Of a stretch of 64,000 nt of DNA, positions 62,652 to 64,000 are shown piece after piece. The DNA comes from Rhodospirillaceae bacterium (GTDB lineage: Bacteria; Pseudomonadota; Alphaproteobacteria; Rhodospirillales; Rhodospirillaceae). Each line of letters begins with the position of its first letter. The stretch's first letter is position 1. The DNA is taken from assembly GCA_018666155.1 (NCBI GenBank), contig JABJAH010000049.1:62001-126000 (forward strand), in the 5' to 3' direction. Made by a program: the position numbers and the translations under genes. The notes beneath the pieces were generated by a model. It was not told where the DNA came from. It saw only the letters and a program-made list of their open reading frames with translations, and ran no database searches.

Positions 62652-64000
62652 CTAATAAAGTCCACCGGCACTTGGCTGGTCTGATGAAGAGAAGCCAGTT
62701 AAATCCGTCGTCGCGCCGACTGCGGCTGTTCGCTGCGTTGGAGCTGTACCAGGTTTAAAGGCTTCTAGAATAGCTCTGCGTGAGCCCGCAGGGGCAACAA
62801 GCCCCGTTTCCGGAGTAACGCGGACCATCACAATACCCGGCGGGATCCTAAACGGTGTGGCCGGTTCGTTAGCCAACGCGGCGGCCATAAAGTCCCGGAA
62901 CACCGGAGCTGCTACCGTGGAACCGGTTTCATTGGAACCCAGGGTCCGAGGCTCGTCAAATCCAACAAATACCCCAACTGCTAGATCCGGAGAAAATCCC
63001 AGGAACCAAGTATCAAAACTATCATTGGATGTTCCTGTCTTACCAGCTAACGGTTTGCCTACGGCAGCCACTCGCCGCCCGGTGCCACGCTCTACCGCAC
63101 CCTGAAGAATGGAAACTATTTGATAAGCACTAGCCGGATCGGTCAGCTGCTCACGATCATCAGGTAAAACCGGCGGGTCACCACTGACTAGTTCTTGAGT
63201 AGCGCACATAGCGCATTCACGCCCGTCGGTGCGAACGATTGTCGAACCGTTCCTATCTTGCACTCTGTCGATAAGTGTCGGGGCTATCTTTTTGCCGCCG
63301 TTTACTAACATTGCATAAGCGGCTGTCACATTAATCAAAGTCGATTCTTGTGAACCAAGTGCGGCAGATAAATTCGTTGGAAGGTCTTCGACAAGACCAA
63401 ACTTTCTTGCGTAGGCACCTACTGTCTCCATTCCGACAGCTTGAGCAAGCCGAACAGTCATCAAGTTTTGGGATTTCTCAATTCCAGTGCGCAATGTCGA
63501 CTCACCATAATATCGTCCGCTGTAGTTCTTGGGCTTCCATTTTGGTAAACCCGGGCCCTGGTCGATAACGAACGGCGCGTCCAACACAAGCGTTGAAGGC
63601 GTATAGCCGTTGTCTAGTGCGGCTAAGTAGACGAAGGGCTTAAAGGACGAACCGGGCTGCCGCATAGCCTGTGTCGCACGGTTAAACTCCGATACCTCAT
63701 AAGAAAACCCACCAGTCATCGCAAGCACACGACCAGTATGTGGATCGAGGGCAACGAGGCCGCCTTCGATCTCAGGCACCTGCCTTAATCCGTACGTTCC
63801 ATCGGGATATGGGGCACCCGAATCATCCTCTTGGACGGCCTCGACAAATATGACGTCGCCTTCCATGAGGACTTGGTCCACTCGCCGTATTGCTGGACCA
63901 CGTTTCTGATCTGGTTTCCAGGCACGAGCCCACTTAACTTCGGAAAGTGGAATTTCACCAGATTTACTGTTTGCGAACACGATCGTCGCGGCTTCGTCCG
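62652..64000 (-). CDS. mrcA: Penicillin-binding protein 1A (partial, 5' end beyond window)
   Basis: The frame is open to the right edge, so only the C-terminal about 449 residues are here, covering the transpeptidase domain. Motifs: PGSSFKPFVY (catalytic SxxK), EKSQNLMTV (SxN) and AGKTGTSND (KTG). The upstream glycosyltransferase domain is outside. PBP1A polymerises and crosslinks peptidoglycan in the periplasm. Order mrcA, Cys-rich gene, prfB on the minus strand is familiar in alphaproteobacteria. Confidence 0.95.
   Translation of the reverse strand, partial: DEAATIVFANSKSGEIPLSEVKWARAWKPDQKRGPAIRRVDQVLMEGDVIFVEAVQEDDSGAPYPDGTYGLRQVPEIEGGLVALDPHTGRVLAMTGGFSYEVSEFNRATQAMRQPGSSFKPFVYLAALDNGYTPSTLVLDAPFVIDQGPGLPKWKPKNYSGRYYGESTLRTGIEKSQNLMTVRLAQAVGMETVGAYARKFGLVEDLPTNLSAALGSQESTLINVTAAYAMLVNGGKKIAPTLIDRVQDRNGSTIVRTDGRECAMCATQELVSGDPPVLPDDREQLTDPASAYQIVSILQGAVERGTGRRVAAVGKPLAGKTGTSNDSFDTWFLGFSPDLAVGVFVGFDEPRTLGSNETGSTVAAPVFRDFMAAALANEPATPFRIPPGIVMVRVTPETGLVAPAGSRRAILEAFKPGTAPTQRTAAVGATTDLTGFSSSDQPSAGGLY

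Overview
The window is typical alphaproteobacterial chromosome. Supporting evidence is the mrcA–prfB neighbourhood, an iscR / cysteine desulfurase / ferredoxin / mnmA block, anmK divergent from tyrS, a dusA gene, and SOS boxes of the alphaproteobacterial GTTC-N7-GTTC type. Three tRNA genes with encoded CCA (Arg-UCU, Pro-UGG, Met-CAU) and no rRNA are present. Genus cannot be assigned; an aquatic free-living member of a Rhodospirillales-like group is a guess from gene content.

Layout. 0-7 kb: a membrane protein, a complex I accessory subunit, three alpha/beta-hydrolase-fold proteins, an O-methyltransferase, a cytochrome c/PQQ-type dehydrogenase and a DUF192 protein. 7-14.4 kb: an Mrp-like cation/proton antiporter operon with three large MnhD-type subunits. 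14.6-19.8 kb: a Panacea-domain protein, the envelope operon ydbH-ynbE-ydbL and two unknowns. 19.8-19.95 kb: a previously unannotated 32-codon membrane peptide gene under a promoter carrying two LexA boxes. 20-24.6 kb: dusA, a DUF1045 2H-type protein, a probable degenerate GGDEF-EAL protein and a cytidylyltransferase-RraA fusion. 24.7-28.7 kb: pepN and a GT42/DUF115-like protein. 28.9-35.4 kb: an exported methyltransferase-like protein, another alpha/beta-fold protein, aldehyde dehydrogenase, hydroxyacid dehydrogenase, paraoxonase-like protein and a conventional hydrolase, consistent with catabolism of an organic compound. 35.4-41.8 kb: a SPOR lipoprotein, a LysM protein and a decayed podovirus-type prophage with a holin-like gene and a repressor. 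41.8-46.9 kb: DUF2141, a CMD-like protein and a VTC-CotH-DUF4956 operon. 47-64 kb: housekeeping genes (tRNA-Met, mnmA, fdx, iscS-like, iscR, hydrolase, anmK, tyrS, yhdP-like, glnE, bcp, prfB, a Cys-rich protein and mrcA, cut by the window edge).

The most exciting element is the SOS-controlled peptide at 19770-19868. It has a consensus -35, one LexA box inside the spacer, a second box just downstream of the -10 and a strong Shine-Dalgarno. By analogy with Caulobacter SidA it may be a DNA-damage-induced division inhibitor. A second theme is four alpha/beta-fold proteins in which the nucleophile serine is replaced by histidine in a G-x-H-T-G elbow; both clusters also contain methyltransferase and dehydrogenase genes.
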